Part shown: positions 1 through 8,524 of the stretch, piece by piece | How positions within the stretch are numbered: position 1 is the stretch's first letter | How the letters are laid out: the number at the start of each line of letters is the position of its first letter | Assembly (NCBI RefSeq): GCF_004114935.1 | Contig: NZ_CP022221.1 | Coordinates: 5,353,001 to 5,417,000, forward strand | DNA length: 64,000 bases | Direction of reading: 5' to 3' | From: Bradyrhizobium zhanjiangense | GTDB lineage: Bacteria > Pseudomonadota > Alphaproteobacteria > Rhizobiales > Xanthobacteraceae | Notes under the pieces: generated by a model | The model's database searches: none | Told to the model about the DNA's origin: nothing | The model's input: the letters and a program-made list of their open reading frames with translations, nothing else | Made by a program: the position numbers and the translations under genes

Positions 1-390
1 GTTAGGATTGGCGGCTTACGAGCCAGTCTCAAGTGCTGCCCTCGGTAATGAATGGCAATGCAGCAAAGCGGCATTTGTCGTAACAACGTGTCATCACGTG
101 GCCGACGAAGTTATGACCCAAAAAACGGCCGCTCTCGATTAGCTGGCAAGCCATTTGCGCCAACGCTTGTTGTCCGAGCCCAAATCCCAGACTGAGCGAG
201 CCGGGACCATAGCCCCGCGTCCTTATCGTTCACCGCCTCAGCCGGCGGCGATGTGCCGCCAGCCCCTGTCGACTTCGAGCGCTCTGCAATCGCCTTTTCC
301 ACACCCACGAGCGGCAGTAGCTCGCACGCGTTCCGCGGCCCAACGGATTGATAATTTGCGAGGTACTTATTATGCCGCTTTGATGTCGGC
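1..390. other. No supported gene
   Basis: Open frames on both strands overlap each other here and none has a recognisable product or a convincing ribosome-binding site. The stretch lies upstream of the first supported small gene. Confidence 0.5.
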
Positions 391-672
391 ATGCCTCGTT
401 CTGCTCGACGCCATATGCCTGCCCACGTTGACGGCCGACCCGTGAAGATCACCTTTGGCCAGATGCGCGAGATGGGGCTGCGCGGCGTCTTGGTCTACTG
501 CCATTGTGGTCATCACGTTGCGCTGAGCGCCGATCGCTGGCCAGACGATGTTCGCTTGTCTGATTTCGAGCCGCGCTTCGTGTGCGTCGCATGCGGCAAT
601 CGTGGAGCTGAGGTCAGGCCGGATTTCGACAGCGGCAAGCCGCCGCAATTTGCGATGTCGAACGCCCGTTAG
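391..672 (+). CDS. Small zinc-ribbon-like hypothetical protein
   Basis: A 93-residue protein of unknown function. Two pairs of metal-ligand-like residues are visible (CHCGH near residue 37 and CVACG near residue 70), followed by a GAEVRPDF segment. I associate this arrangement with a family of short rhizobial hypothetical proteins that bind a metal through a zinc ribbon. The start is uncertain: the ATG at 391, an in-frame ATG at 415 and a GTG at 442 all lack a clear Shine-Dalgarno sequence. The metal-binding role is inferred from cysteine spacing only. Confidence 0.6.
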   Translation: MPRSARRHMPAHVDGRPVKITFGQMREMGLRGVLVYCHCGHHVALSADRWPDDVRLSDFEPRFVCVACGNRGAEVRPDFDSGKPPQFAMSNAR

Positions 673-772
673 CGCTGCCGTCGATTTCCCCGATGAAGGC
701 CCGCAGGGGGCGCCATGCGCAGCGAACAGATGATGAGCATCTTTGAAGCCAGAATCGCGCTAAGGCTGGTCC

Positions 773-1030
773 ATGAAGCTCACCGCCGAACGTCCCTTCG
801 CCAACCCTGAAGCCGCCGCCCGCAAGCTAGTCGAGCTCGCCTCGGGCATCGAGCCCGTGCAAGACGGCCGCATCCATATCGAGAAGATCAACGCGCCGTT
901 CCTCTACGCGCTCACGGCCAGCGGCGAGGAGTTCGACGCCGGCATCAAGATGGCGGTGGAGCGCGGCTGGCTCGAGCTGCACGAGAGCGGAACTTACGTC
1001 CGGCTCTTGAAGGCCGAGGCCACGATTTGA
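773..1030 (+). CDS. Conserved hypothetical protein, 85 aa
   Basis: A soluble, acidic 85-residue protein with no signal peptide or membrane segment. The pattern of a helical N-terminal half followed by an LxxxGW(L)ELHESGTYVRL ending looks like a compact winged-helix-type fold, but this is only an impression. The reading frame has the GC-rich third positions of the neighbouring real genes. It stands alone between gene-poor stretches and its function is unknown. Confidence 0.6.
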   Translation: MKLTAERPFANPEAAARKLVELASGIEPVQDGRIHIEKINAPFLYALTASGEEFDAGIKMAVERGWLELHESGTYVRLLKAEATI

Positions 1031-1370
1031 GGCGACCTCAAAAAGTGAGCCCGGTGTGCCTAGGAGGCCGGGGCCATAGCCTCAGCAACGGCTGCACCGT
1101 CGTTCGGCTATCAGCCCCTTAAGTGCCAAAGAGAACATTCGTTCCTGCTGGAAATTCGGACACTTCCAAATTCAACTTAGGATACTGAGGCTTAGATTCT
1201 GGCAGTACCAAGCGGGCGGCAGCTGAGGCGACCTTACTGCTAATGCGGGGATACGAGCGCGGCCACTGTGAACGCCACCACGCAGGCGGCGGCTAGGGAC
1301 CAGAGCGTTATGGCGATCACTCTAGGCATGGGTGCCCGACGTCACGTGCCGTATCACGGGTTCCAGGGCG
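1031..1370. other. Gene-free stretch
   Basis: I see no supported gene, RNA or clear hairpin here. It separates a plus-strand and a minus-strand small gene and probably holds their 3' ends. Confidence 0.5.
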
Positions 1371-1493
1371 TTATTTTATGAAGTAGACGCTCGTAACCGC
1401 TACGGCGATCAGCAGTGCGCCACCAAACACAGCAATGGCAAAACAGACGCGTGCCGGGATCGAATACGAATCGAAGTGGGGTTCTCTGATCAT
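1371..1493 (-). CDS. Small inner-membrane protein, 40 aa
   Basis: A 40-residue protein with a short polar N-terminus (MIREPHFDSYSIPARV) and a single long hydrophobic segment that runs nearly to the C-terminus. The start is fixed by an excellent Shine-Dalgarno, AGGAGGAG, about six bases upstream of the ATG at 1493. Longer in-frame extensions lack such a site. It is most likely a single-pass inner-membrane protein of unknown role, of a type often skipped by gene callers. Confidence 0.7.
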   Translation of the reverse strand: MIREPHFDSYSIPARVCFAIAVFGGALLIAVAVTSVYFIK

Positions 1494-1726
1494 GCTACGG
1501 CTCCTCCTGTGTTGGAGTGCAACCGGCAGTCCTGATGGGTGGAACAAGTGAATTCGCTTTATGGGACGGCGTCGAGTCAATTCGGTTCCGCGGTGCAGGA
1601 CGTGTGTGTTCTGGCGCACATTCGCGTTCGCCAAGTGTTCTGTCGGGTTTAGTCCGTTGATCTATCTCAGTTCGCGAAACGTTCGGCTCCGACTGAAACC
1701 ACAGGGCGGTACTAGCGTTGGGCACA

Positions 1727-1834
1727 ATGGATGACGACGAACTCAAGGCCCACAGTGAACAAGCCCTTGTCGTGGTTACCCTCAGTACGGCAACGCTGAT
1801 CGCGTGTGTCACCCTCTTGGTTTCGCAATTGTAA
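1727..1834 (+). CDS. Small inner-membrane protein, 35 aa
   Basis: A 35-residue reading frame that begins MDDDELKAHSEQ and continues into one hydrophobic helix ending SQL. An acidic cytoplasmic N-terminus followed by one membrane helix is coherent for a small membrane protein. No strong Shine-Dalgarno is visible. It points away from the 40-residue membrane protein on the other strand. Function unknown. Confidence 0.45.
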   Translation: MDDDELKAHSEQALVVVTLSTATLIACVTLLVSQL

Positions 1835-2034
1835 GGCCGCCTCAGTCGGTGGCCTCCTTCCCGAATTTTAATAACCCCAAGACGGCCCCGGCCCTAGGCT
1901 AGAGAGGGGGTCGTGAGGCCGGGACGCTGGAGGTAGGTTGCCTGGTCCTTACGCCAGCAAGGCCAGGCGAGAACGAGCCTATCAGCAGATCACCGCAGTC
2001 CTCTGTTCGCTTTAGCACTGTTCCGGTTAGGAAC

Positions 2035-2679
2035 TTGCGCTATCGATTCGGATTCGTAAATTCGCGGGCGAGTGCCTATCTGCGCTCCATGCCTATGGCG
2101 TACGAGCTCTGCTTGGCGACTGCGGGCAAGCAGGTCCCCTCAGGACCGGACTGGATTCACGAAGTAAAGCATGATGGCTACCGGATGCTCGTCATCCGGG
2201 AGAACGAGCGCGTGCGCCTGCTCTCTCGCAACGGCACCGACTGGACGAAGCGCTGTCCCTGGATTGCTGAGGCCGCGCTGAAGAACCGGCAGAAGCGCTT
2301 TGTGATTGACGGCGAGGCTGTGATCCTTGGGGTGGACGGCATCAGCGACTTCAACGCGCTGCACAGCCGGCTCTACGATCATGAGGTGCAGCTTTACGCC
2401 TTCGACATCCTCGTCATGGGCGGCGATGATTTGCGGTCCCTGCCCCTTCACCTGCGCAAAGCAAACCTGCAGCAGCTCTTGGCGCGCTGGCCGGACGGGA
2501 TCAGCGTGGCACCGTTCGAGCGCGGCGAGATCGGGCCCGACCTATTTCGGGCGGCTTGCCGGATGGGACTTGAGGGCTTGGTCTCGAAGCATCGCGATCG
2601 GCCATACCGCGGCGGCCGGCAAAAGTTCTGGATCAAGGTGAAGAACCGGAGCCATCCCGCGATGGAGCGCGAGCTATGA
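2035..2679 (+). CDS. DNA-ligase-like protein, adenylation domain only
   Basis: This 214-residue protein matches the nucleotidyltransferase domain of LigD/LigC-type ATP-dependent DNA ligases. Visible motifs in order are EVKHDGYR (motif I, with the lysine that would carry AMP), LLSRNGTDW, DGEAV, AFDILVMGGDDL, EGLVSKH and WIKVKN (motif V). The C-terminal OB-fold of a full ligase is missing: the protein stops about ten residues after motif V. Full relatives exceed 300 residues, such as the ligase at 21269-22210. The start is a TTG at 2035, with an internal ATG at 2089 as an alternative. It overlaps the next gene by four bases (ATGA). Without an OB domain it may only self-adenylate or need a partner. 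Confidence 0.75.
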   Translation: MRYRFGFVNSRASAYLRSMPMAYELCLATAGKQVPSGPDWIHEVKHDGYRMLVIRENERVRLLSRNGTDWTKRCPWIAEAALKNRQKRFVIDGEAVILGVDGISDFNALHSRLYDHEVQLYAFDILVMGGDDLRSLPLHLRKANLQQLLARWPDGISVAPFERGEIGPDLFRAACRMGLEGLVSKHRDRPYRGGRQKFWIKVKNRSHPAMEREL

Positions 2680-2822
2680 CAGTCTTCGTATACGTCAACA
2701 CCGGCAAGCAGGCTGGCGATAAGGACCACATTAAGGTGTTCGCTACGCAGGATGCCGCAGAGAAATGGTTCGAGGAAAACGACCCTGAGGGCGTAGCGTT
2801 CGAATATGAGGTTCTCGAATAA
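2676..2822 (+). CDS. Small acidic conserved protein, 48 aa
   Basis: A 48-residue soluble protein beginning MTVFVYVNTGKQ and ending in an acidic EYEVLE. Its ATG overlaps the TGA of the ligase-like gene (ATGA), so translation is probably coupled. The KVFATQDAAEKWFEENDPEG segment is the sort of short conserved protein seen repeatedly in Bradyrhizobium-type genomes, from memory rather than a search. A GC-rich hairpin follows 50 bases downstream. Function unknown. Confidence 0.7.
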   Translation: MTVFVYVNTGKQAGDKDHIKVFATQDAAEKWFEENDPEGVAFEYEVLE

Positions 2823-2871
2823 ACGCGCATCCGCCGACGTGGACGCGCCTTCTAGGCCAGTACACCGGGGT

Positions 2872-2897
2872 GGCCCGCCAGCGCGAGCCGGCGGGCC
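2872..2897. terminator. GC-rich hairpin, possible terminator
   Basis: A perfect 8-bp inverted repeat (GGCCCGCC / GGCGGGCC) with a 10-base loop lies downstream of the small acidic gene. No T-run follows, so intrinsic termination is doubtful. Confidence 0.3.
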
Positions 2898-3114
2898 CGC
2901 TGTCGTGCCGCTGTACCCCGACAGCCGACACCGCAATGGCCTTCGCCTTCTTCGGCTAAGGGCCCAGGAGCAGACGAAGGAGGGCTCCATCTTTGACGAA
3001 ATTCCTGTGCAGCGCACCTACAGCCGGCCACCGCCGGAGCAAGGCGGCCTACAGAAATGGGACATTGGCCGAGAGCTTCGGGAACTCAAAGTGCAGCCTG
3101 ACGGTTTCGACTGA

Positions 3115-4065
3115 ATGGAACGCCTACTCTATTTCCTCCCTGCTCATCCGCAGCCTGCCTATATCCGGTTTGGGACGAGCGCCCTCATCATGGCGTTCTT
3201 CATTCTTGTGCAAATGGGTCTGCAATCGCAAAGCGGCTTCGGCGGATTGTTCTTCCTTCTTCCCGGGATCTTTCTATGTAGCCTTCTGTTCGATCGCGGT
3301 AGCACATTTTTGGGGACCGCACTCGCCACGTTATATGCGGTGTACGCCGCGCCCGCTGCACCGTGGACTGCCCATCTTCTACCTTTGGGATTGTTCGTTG
3401 CGACCGGTCTCGGTATCGGCGTAGTTGCAGAGGGATTTCGTAACGAACTGGAGAGGATGGTTGCCGCCGAGAAAGCGAAAACGGTTCTTCTCATGGAGTT
3501 GGCGCATCGCACGAAGAACAATTTAGCTATGTTATCCGCGATGATGCGATTGCAGGCCAAGCAGGCTGGCGTGAGCGCGGCCGACGCGCTCGGCGACATG
3601 GCCTCACGTATCCAGGTGATGTCACAGGTCTACGATCACCTCACGATCAGGGCCGAGCGGAAGGTTGTCGATGCCAAGCAGTATCTCACAGAAATATGCC
3701 AGCATCTTTCCGCGTCAATCACTGGGACAAGCCCTGTGGCGATCACGGCTCGGGCGGATGAGCTGTATATTCACAGCGAGCAGGCCGTCCCAATCGCGAT
3801 CATCGTCAATGAGCTTGTTACGAACAGCCTAAAGTATGCCTTCCCGGACGGGCGGCCGGGTCATATCCACGTCGACCTTCATGCCGACAGCGAAGTGGTC
3901 CTTACCGTGAGTGACAACGGCGTCGGCATCCGAACGCAGCAGCCGGAAGGCGTTGGATCGCGGGTTCTATCTCTGCTATCACAGCAACTCCGCGGCACGA
4001 TCGATTACGAAAATCTGGATCAGGGTTGCCGCGTCACACTCCGAATGCCTAAGCCTAGTGTCTAG
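3115..4065 (+). CDS. Sensor histidine kinase, HisKA_2/HWE type
   Basis: A 316-residue membrane kinase. Residues 20-110 hold about three or four hydrophobic helices. The dimerisation/phosphoacceptor segment MELAHRTKNNLAML puts the candidate phosphorylated histidine at 131, and the HRTKNN form is typical of the HisKA_2/HWE class. The ATPase domain follows, with an N-box around NELVTNSLKYAF (232-243), a G1 box DNGVGI (267-272) and a GVGSRVLSLL segment. It has no receiver domain and no partner regulator nearby. The signal sensed is unknown. The ATG directly follows the TGA of a doubtful upstream frame. Confidence 0.85.
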   Translation: MERLLYFLPAHPQPAYIRFGTSALIMAFFILVQMGLQSQSGFGGLFFLLPGIFLCSLLFDRGSTFLGTALATLYAVYAAPAAPWTAHLLPLGLFVATGLGIGVVAEGFRNELERMVAAEKAKTVLLMELAHRTKNNLAMLSAMMRLQAKQAGVSAADALGDMASRIQVMSQVYDHLTIRAERKVVDAKQYLTEICQHLSASITGTSPVAITARADELYIHSEQAVPIAIIVNELVTNSLKYAFPDGRPGHIHVDLHADSEVVLTVSDNGVGIRTQQPEGVGSRVLSLLSQQLRGTIDYENLDQGCRVTLRMPKPSV

Positions 4066-4399
4066 AGGCCGACCGTCAGCACGCCTTCAATCGACCTGAC
4101 GACGCGCTACTTTAAGCGGGCAGCGTCATCAAAAGCGGATGTCTGCGCGTATGAGGACAAGGCATAGTTTGAAGAAAAAGCCCTAGCTGCACTACAGCCG
4201 CACGGGAAAGTGCAGAGGCAGACTCGTAGAAGCGCCGCTCGCAAGCGATGGCGGCTGTCATGCGCTTTGCTCTCACACTGTCGAGATGACGGAGCGGCTT
4301 CGGCGACACCACCGCATCCCAAGGCCCAATCCGGCAACGACTCTCAATTCAAAAGATGCATACCGCGAAATGAAGCCAGCCCAGCCTAAGGCGACCCAT
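4066..4399. other. Gene-free stretch between kinase and prophage remnant
   Basis: No supported gene. The convergent kinase and prophage genes end on its two sides. No strong terminator hairpin stands out. Confidence 0.5.
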
Positions 4400-4861
4400 C
4401 TAGCCCAGATACGACACGTCCTTTGCGCGCGAGGCCAGCTCGGCCTCGATCTTGTCGATCTCGGCTTGGTTGCCCGCGATGAAGGCAGCAAGTTCGTCAC
4501 GTGACATCTCCGAGAGCGATTTCTGCGAAGACGACGTCTCCTTGCGAGTGGGTGCAATGTGCCCTGCCCGATCCAATACCTTGATCGAAAGGTCGGCTCG
4601 GACACGTGCACTCACGCTTGCGTCCTGGAGCAGTGACTTCGCCACCCGATAAGCTAGTGGCGCGCCAACCACTGCGAGATCGAGCTGGATGGATTCCGAA
4701 ATTGCGGCCGCGACCGCCGGTAATCGCATCGTCTTGTAGACCGATTTCGGGTGATATCCAGCGAGCTCTGCGGCTTCCTCAGGCCGCCTGCCCTCGTTGA
4801 CGATGAGCCGAACTAGTGTCCGCTGCTGTTCGGACAGATCGTATGCGGCAATTGAAGGCAT
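4400..4861 (-). CDS. Terminase small subunit-like HTH protein
   Basis: A 153-residue protein with an N-terminal helix-turn-helix-like segment (RRPEEAAELAGYHPKSVYK) and a middle part carrying LDRAGHIAP, as in phage small terminase subunits. The C-terminal 45 residues are acidic and probably coiled coil (MSRDELAAFIAGNQAEIDK). Small terminases recognise packaging DNA. No large subunit lies beside it, so the protein is probably a relic. It follows the large phage gene by 15 bases and is likely co-transcribed with it. The assignment rests on general pattern and prophage context. Confidence 0.55.
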   Translation of the reverse strand: MPSIAAYDLSEQQRTLVRLIVNEGRRPEEAAELAGYHPKSVYKTMRLPAVAAAISESIQLDLAVVGAPLAYRVAKSLLQDASVSARVRADLSIKVLDRAGHIAPTRKETSSSQKSLSEMSRDELAAFIAGNQAEIDKIEAELASRAKDVSYLG

Positions 4862-4876
4862 CCATCCCCCTCCTTT

Positions 4877-7800
4877 TTAATTATCGCGCGAAGCGTTCGC
4901 GGCCGCGATGAGCCGCCGCAAGTCGATATTGTACTGAGGAACGTTCGGATTCTTCACCGGCCGCTCCAGGAGATACGCGGCTACATTCGGATCAAACCAA
5001 GCCATGTGGATGATTTCATCAGCGCTCTGCTTGTTGGACGGCAGCATCTCGAGGAGCAGCTTGAACCGCTTGATCAAACCGCCACCGGCGAGATCTCCCT
5101 TGAAGTGGCGAACGGCGAGCTGGGCCCACCCTGGGATGTTGAGCTTCTCGGCGGTATCGCTGCCGACTGTTGCTCGTTTTTCTGCCTCCTTGAAATAGGA
5201 GAGTATCTTGTGCGCTTGCCGCAGGTTGTTCATTTCTTCTGGACTGAAGGTCTTTGCAAGCAGCGCCTCGTTGTCCTTGAATTCCTTGGCAAGCCGGGCG
5301 AATTGAACCTCGAGCGTCTCACCAACTTGCCGCGTGCCTTGCACCTTGTCTGCCAAGACTTCCGACACCGCGGCTTTCCAGCCTCGCATCGCCTGCGCAT
5401 CATTTCGAACTAGGGCATTGATCTCGGTGAGCCTGCGCTCTGCGTCGTAACCGCCACCGAGGATTTTCGAGGCCGCATCCCGTGGATCTTCGCGGATCAG
5501 AGTACCGATGATCGATCGGTCCACCTCCGCTTCAGTAGCCTTACGAACAGAGCGCGCCGCTTCAAGGTCAACCCTAGCCTGAGCCGACAATTGCTCTCCT
5601 CGGCGAGCTTGAGCCGCAAGATCATCGAATTCGCGGCGGATGGCGGGGAATTGAGCCAAGATGTCCGCGTGGCTATTCGCCCACGAGCTCGCACGGATCG
5701 GGTTGATTGTCCCGTCGGCGTTCAGAGCTGCCATGGCAAAGCTGGAGCGGTAGTGATCGCGTAAAGCGCTTTCAGCAGCCGACATCGCCGGCGAGCCTTG
5801 CAAGACCCTCGGCAGCGTCGCGGCAGCCTCGGGCGACGCCAGGAACCTGCCGGCGGTCTCGCTAGGCGGCGTCGCGCCGCGGTTGAGGTCGCCGTCGGCA
5901 TTTTGGCCGCCGCGGTCGATATCTCGCGTGAACTTAGCCATCACATCATTTCGCTCTGGTCGGAAGCGCTCCGCGAACTGCCGGTAGTTGGCATTGGCTT
6001 CAGAGTAGCCCGGTGCGTCCTCGATCGCTCGATTGATCGCAGCGCGGAGCCGGCCGAGGTTATCGGCCAGGTCAAAGTTGCCGGCTTGCTGCGCGCGCTG
6101 CTGAGCCGGCCCGATGAACTTGCGGAGGTCGGCCAAGTCGCCGCCGAGCGCCGTGCCAGGGCCGCCGACGTTGACCATTTGGCCGCTCTCCGGCGGGTGT
6201 TCGACCATCCGAGGACGCAAGGCGTTTAGCCGCCTCATGAAGTCTTCGGGAAGGGTCCCGGGCGCTAGATTGTTTGCGCCAGCCCTGATTCGGTCGATTG
6301 CACTAAAGACTTCATTCGCCGGTAGCTCGTCATTGCGGCCCGGAGCGGTGTCGAACTGTCGATTCTTTTCAGCTCGAGCGGGAATGTAGGTCCGATCGAC
6401 CAGCGCCTGGTCGAACCTGCGAGAAGCGCTCGCTCTTGCTTCGCTGTTGGCCACGGCGCCTAGCGGAAGCGCCTGATCTTGGCGAATCTGGTCGATTGAT
6501 CGAACCGCATCCTCTCGCTGCATCACGTTGCTTTCTGCGGAGTTCATGCGCTCGGCGCGAGCTTCCGCGGCTCGACGCATTACTGAACCCAAGTCGGCCT
6601 CTGGGTCGCGCATTGCCTCGACGCGCTCGGCGGCGGCAGCCTTGACGTTTTGATCCCGCTTCACGAAGTCGGGCGATGATTTGAGACGAGCGCCCTGCTC
6701 GGCAGCAATCAGGCCGGGATCGCGCGAGAGCAATCCCGAGGTCGGCATCGCAGATGCCTGCAGCGCCAATCCGCGTTCCTCAGGGTGCGTAAGCGCCGCT
6801 GCGTTTTCGCGGATGTCTTGGGCCAAGGCTCGTGGAGAGCCTGTCGCAGTTGACTGAAACCTTGCCGCGGCTCGGTCTACGTCGGCGTTGCTGTATGGCG
6901 CCTTAGTGGTCGGATTGAGCGGGATCGGCGCCGGCGCGGATGCAAATGTCTTGGATGCAAGGTTACGGATCATACCGCCGAGGCCTTCGACGCCTGCCTG
7001 CAACGTGTTGGCGCCGGAAGCACCGACCAGCGGGGCGACCAGGTTGGTGACATCCTTAAGGCCGTGACCGACGTAGTGGCCGAAGACGCTTGCGTCGTCA
7101 GGAACGTAGTTGTCCGCCGCATTGACTGCGACGCCGGCGCCCGCTCCACCGATCGTATCGCCAACCAGCGTACGGGCGGGGGCCTCCGTGTATGGCCGTG
7201 CCATGTGATCCAGAACCCGCTCCGGGACGGTCTCAGACCGGGTTGCCGCGGTCGCGACACTCGGCGCGCGCTGCGCCAGCATGGCACCGGTGCCGATCGC
7301 CTGGGTGCCGAACCGGTTGACGTCGTAGGCGAGCTTCTCGCTGCGCGACATCGTGGCTGGGTCGATGACCGGGATGCCGGTAGCGTCGACGGCCTTCTCA
7401 ACCAGCTTGGACGCCGGCGTGGCCATCGGGATGTTCGTGCCGAACAGCTTATTGATGCCGCCGACAGCCGCATTCTGCGCGCCGGCCACGAGGTCGAACG
7501 GGCCGGTGACGATGTCGGTGAGCCCCTTGCCGACGCCCTGCGCGCCGACCTGGAAGTCGCGCACAGCGCCGCCGACGCTGCTCGGCAGGACCGAAACAGG
7601 GCGCTCGATCGGCTTCGGCGCTTCGGGGGTGACGTAGAGACGGCCTTGCTGCGCGGCGTTCTGCGCGCCCAAGCCGGCCGGCGCGACGGGCGCTGCGGCA
7701 GCCCGTGGTGCGGCCGGAACGTCAAGCGAGAACCCGAGCGGAAGCGGCGGCATCTCCGGCGACGCGGCGGGCGTATCCAGCTTAAATCCGGGGGGAAGCG

Positions 7801-8020
7801 GAGGGACCGCGGGCTGTCCCGGCTCGCCAGAGTGCTTTTGGAGCGCCGCGGTCATCTGCTCGTCAGTTGTGCCCGCCGGAAACTCGACGAGCGCTCCGTC
7901 GGGTCCTTGCACGCGCTTCACCGGCCGAGAATAGCTTCTCAAAGCACGTTGAATGTCGGCCTGCGTGAAGTCGTCGGGAAATTGGTGGCGTTCGCCTTCG
8001 AACTCGATGAGTTGAGGCAT
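4877..8020 (-). CDS. Large phage virion/DNA-ejection-like protein
   Basis: A 1047-residue protein. The first 70 residues contain two tandem copies of a short motif, HQFPDDFTQADIQRALRS and VEFPAGTTDEQMTAALQK, a module often found at the start of phage ejection or internal virion proteins. Residues 70-150 are proline-rich. Residues 150-360 are Gly/Ala-rich with stretches that could insert in membranes. The rest (about 400-1000) is charged and helical with many Arg/Glu/Ala coiled-coil stretches. No lysozyme or peptidase motif was seen. It sits between tail-type genes and a terminase-like gene in the same direction. Function is inferred from architecture and neighbours. Confidence 0.65.
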   Translation of the reverse strand: MPQLIEFEGERHQFPDDFTQADIQRALRSYSRPVKRVQGPDGALVEFPAGTTDEQMTAALQKHSGEPGQPAVPPLPPGFKLDTPAASPEMPPLPLGFSLDVPAAPRAAAAPVAPAGLGAQNAAQQGRLYVTPEAPKPIERPVSVLPSSVGGAVRDFQVGAQGVGKGLTDIVTGPFDLVAGAQNAAVGGINKLFGTNIPMATPASKLVEKAVDATGIPVIDPATMSRSEKLAYDVNRFGTQAIGTGAMLAQRAPSVATAATRSETVPERVLDHMARPYTEAPARTLVGDTIGGAGAGVAVNAADNYVPDDASVFGHYVGHGLKDVTNLVAPLVGASGANTLQAGVEGLGGMIRNLASKTFASAPAPIPLNPTTKAPYSNADVDRAAARFQSTATGSPRALAQDIRENAAALTHPEERGLALQASAMPTSGLLSRDPGLIAAEQGARLKSSPDFVKRDQNVKAAAAERVEAMRDPEADLGSVMRRAAEARAERMNSAESNVMQREDAVRSIDQIRQDQALPLGAVANSEARASASRRFDQALVDRTYIPARAEKNRQFDTAPGRNDELPANEVFSAIDRIRAGANNLAPGTLPEDFMRRLNALRPRMVEHPPESGQMVNVGGPGTALGGDLADLRKFIGPAQQRAQQAGNFDLADNLGRLRAAINRAIEDAPGYSEANANYRQFAERFRPERNDVMAKFTRDIDRGGQNADGDLNRGATPPSETAGRFLASPEAAATLPRVLQGSPAMSAAESALRDHYRSSFAMAALNADGTINPIRASSWANSHADILAQFPAIRREFDDLAAQARRGEQLSAQARVDLEAARSVRKATEAEVDRSIIGTLIREDPRDAASKILGGGYDAERRLTEINALVRNDAQAMRGWKAAVSEVLADKVQGTRQVGETLEVQFARLAKEFKDNEALLAKTFSPEEMNNLRQAHKILSYFKEAEKRATVGSDTAEKLNIPGWAQLAVRHFKGDLAGGGLIKRFKLLLEMLPSNKQSADEIIHMAWFDPNVAAYLLERPVKNPNVPQYNIDLRRLIAAANASRDN

Positions 8021-8056
8021 GCTAGTTGAGCCTTGATGATGGGGTGACGACGGTCA

Positions 8057-8524
8057 TCAGTAGCGCTCGTAGAACGTGAGTTCGCCGAGCCAGGCGTTTC
8101 CACCCGTCGTGCCGGACTGATAAATGATGCGCCAGTAGCGATGTGCGCCGAAGTCGCCGATCTGCTTATCGCTCAGTTGCGCCGTTCCAGCGTTCACCGT
8201 GATCGTGTTGGCCGTCGTGAACCCGGACGCCAGGCCCGTGTCGCTGTATTGGATAGCGAACACAATGCTGGCGCCAAAGCCGTTCGCCGACGCCGTGATG
8301 GCCCGCATTCGAGCGATGCTCTTCGCTGCGCCAAAATCGTACGCAGCATGGGTCGACGCAGTAAGCCCCCCGGGATCCGCCGCCGGCGTCGCATCGTTGC
8401 CGTCGTAGAGTTGCGCTTGCGCCGCGCCGCCGGTGGCCAGCGTGAAGGACGTATCGACCGCGGACGGCGAGACGGCCCGTTGCGCGCGCCCCTCACCTCC
8501 GATCAACTGCGTCAAGGCGGTCAT
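8057..8524 (-). CDS. Phage tail protein with discoidin-like domain
   Basis: A 155-residue protein. The ATG at 8524 overlaps the stop of the tail-fibre gene (ATGA), which supports this start over an upstream extension by nine codons. The body resembles a coagulation factor 5/8 C-type (discoidin) beta-sandwich, with YDGNDATP, AYDFGAAKSIARMR, a SDTGLASGF segment and a closing RYWRIIYQSG(T)...WLGELTFYERY. Such domains bind carbohydrate and are common on phage tail tips. Translation is probably coupled to the tail-fibre gene, so the two may form one receptor-binding assembly. Confidence 0.6.
   Translation of the reverse strand: MTALTQLIGGEGRAQRAVSPSAVDTSFTLATGGAAQAQLYDGNDATPAADPGGLTASTHAAYDFGAAKSIARMRAITASANGFGASIVFAIQYSDTGLASGFTTANTITVNAGTAQLSDKQIGDFGAHRYWRIIYQSGTTGGNAWLGELTFYERY

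Noticed and set aside
111..452. Open frame of 113 codons on the minus strand
   Set aside because: It has no recognisable product, overlaps a better-supported plus-strand gene and has low-complexity, shadow-like composition.
2806..3114. 102-codon plus-strand frame before the sensor kinase
   Set aside because: It starts inside the previous gene, crosses a hairpin and has no recognisable domain; only the last third looks protein-like.
7064..8029. 321-codon plus-strand frame
   Set aside because: It is an Arg-rich shadow of the large minus-strand phage gene, which has coherent motifs.
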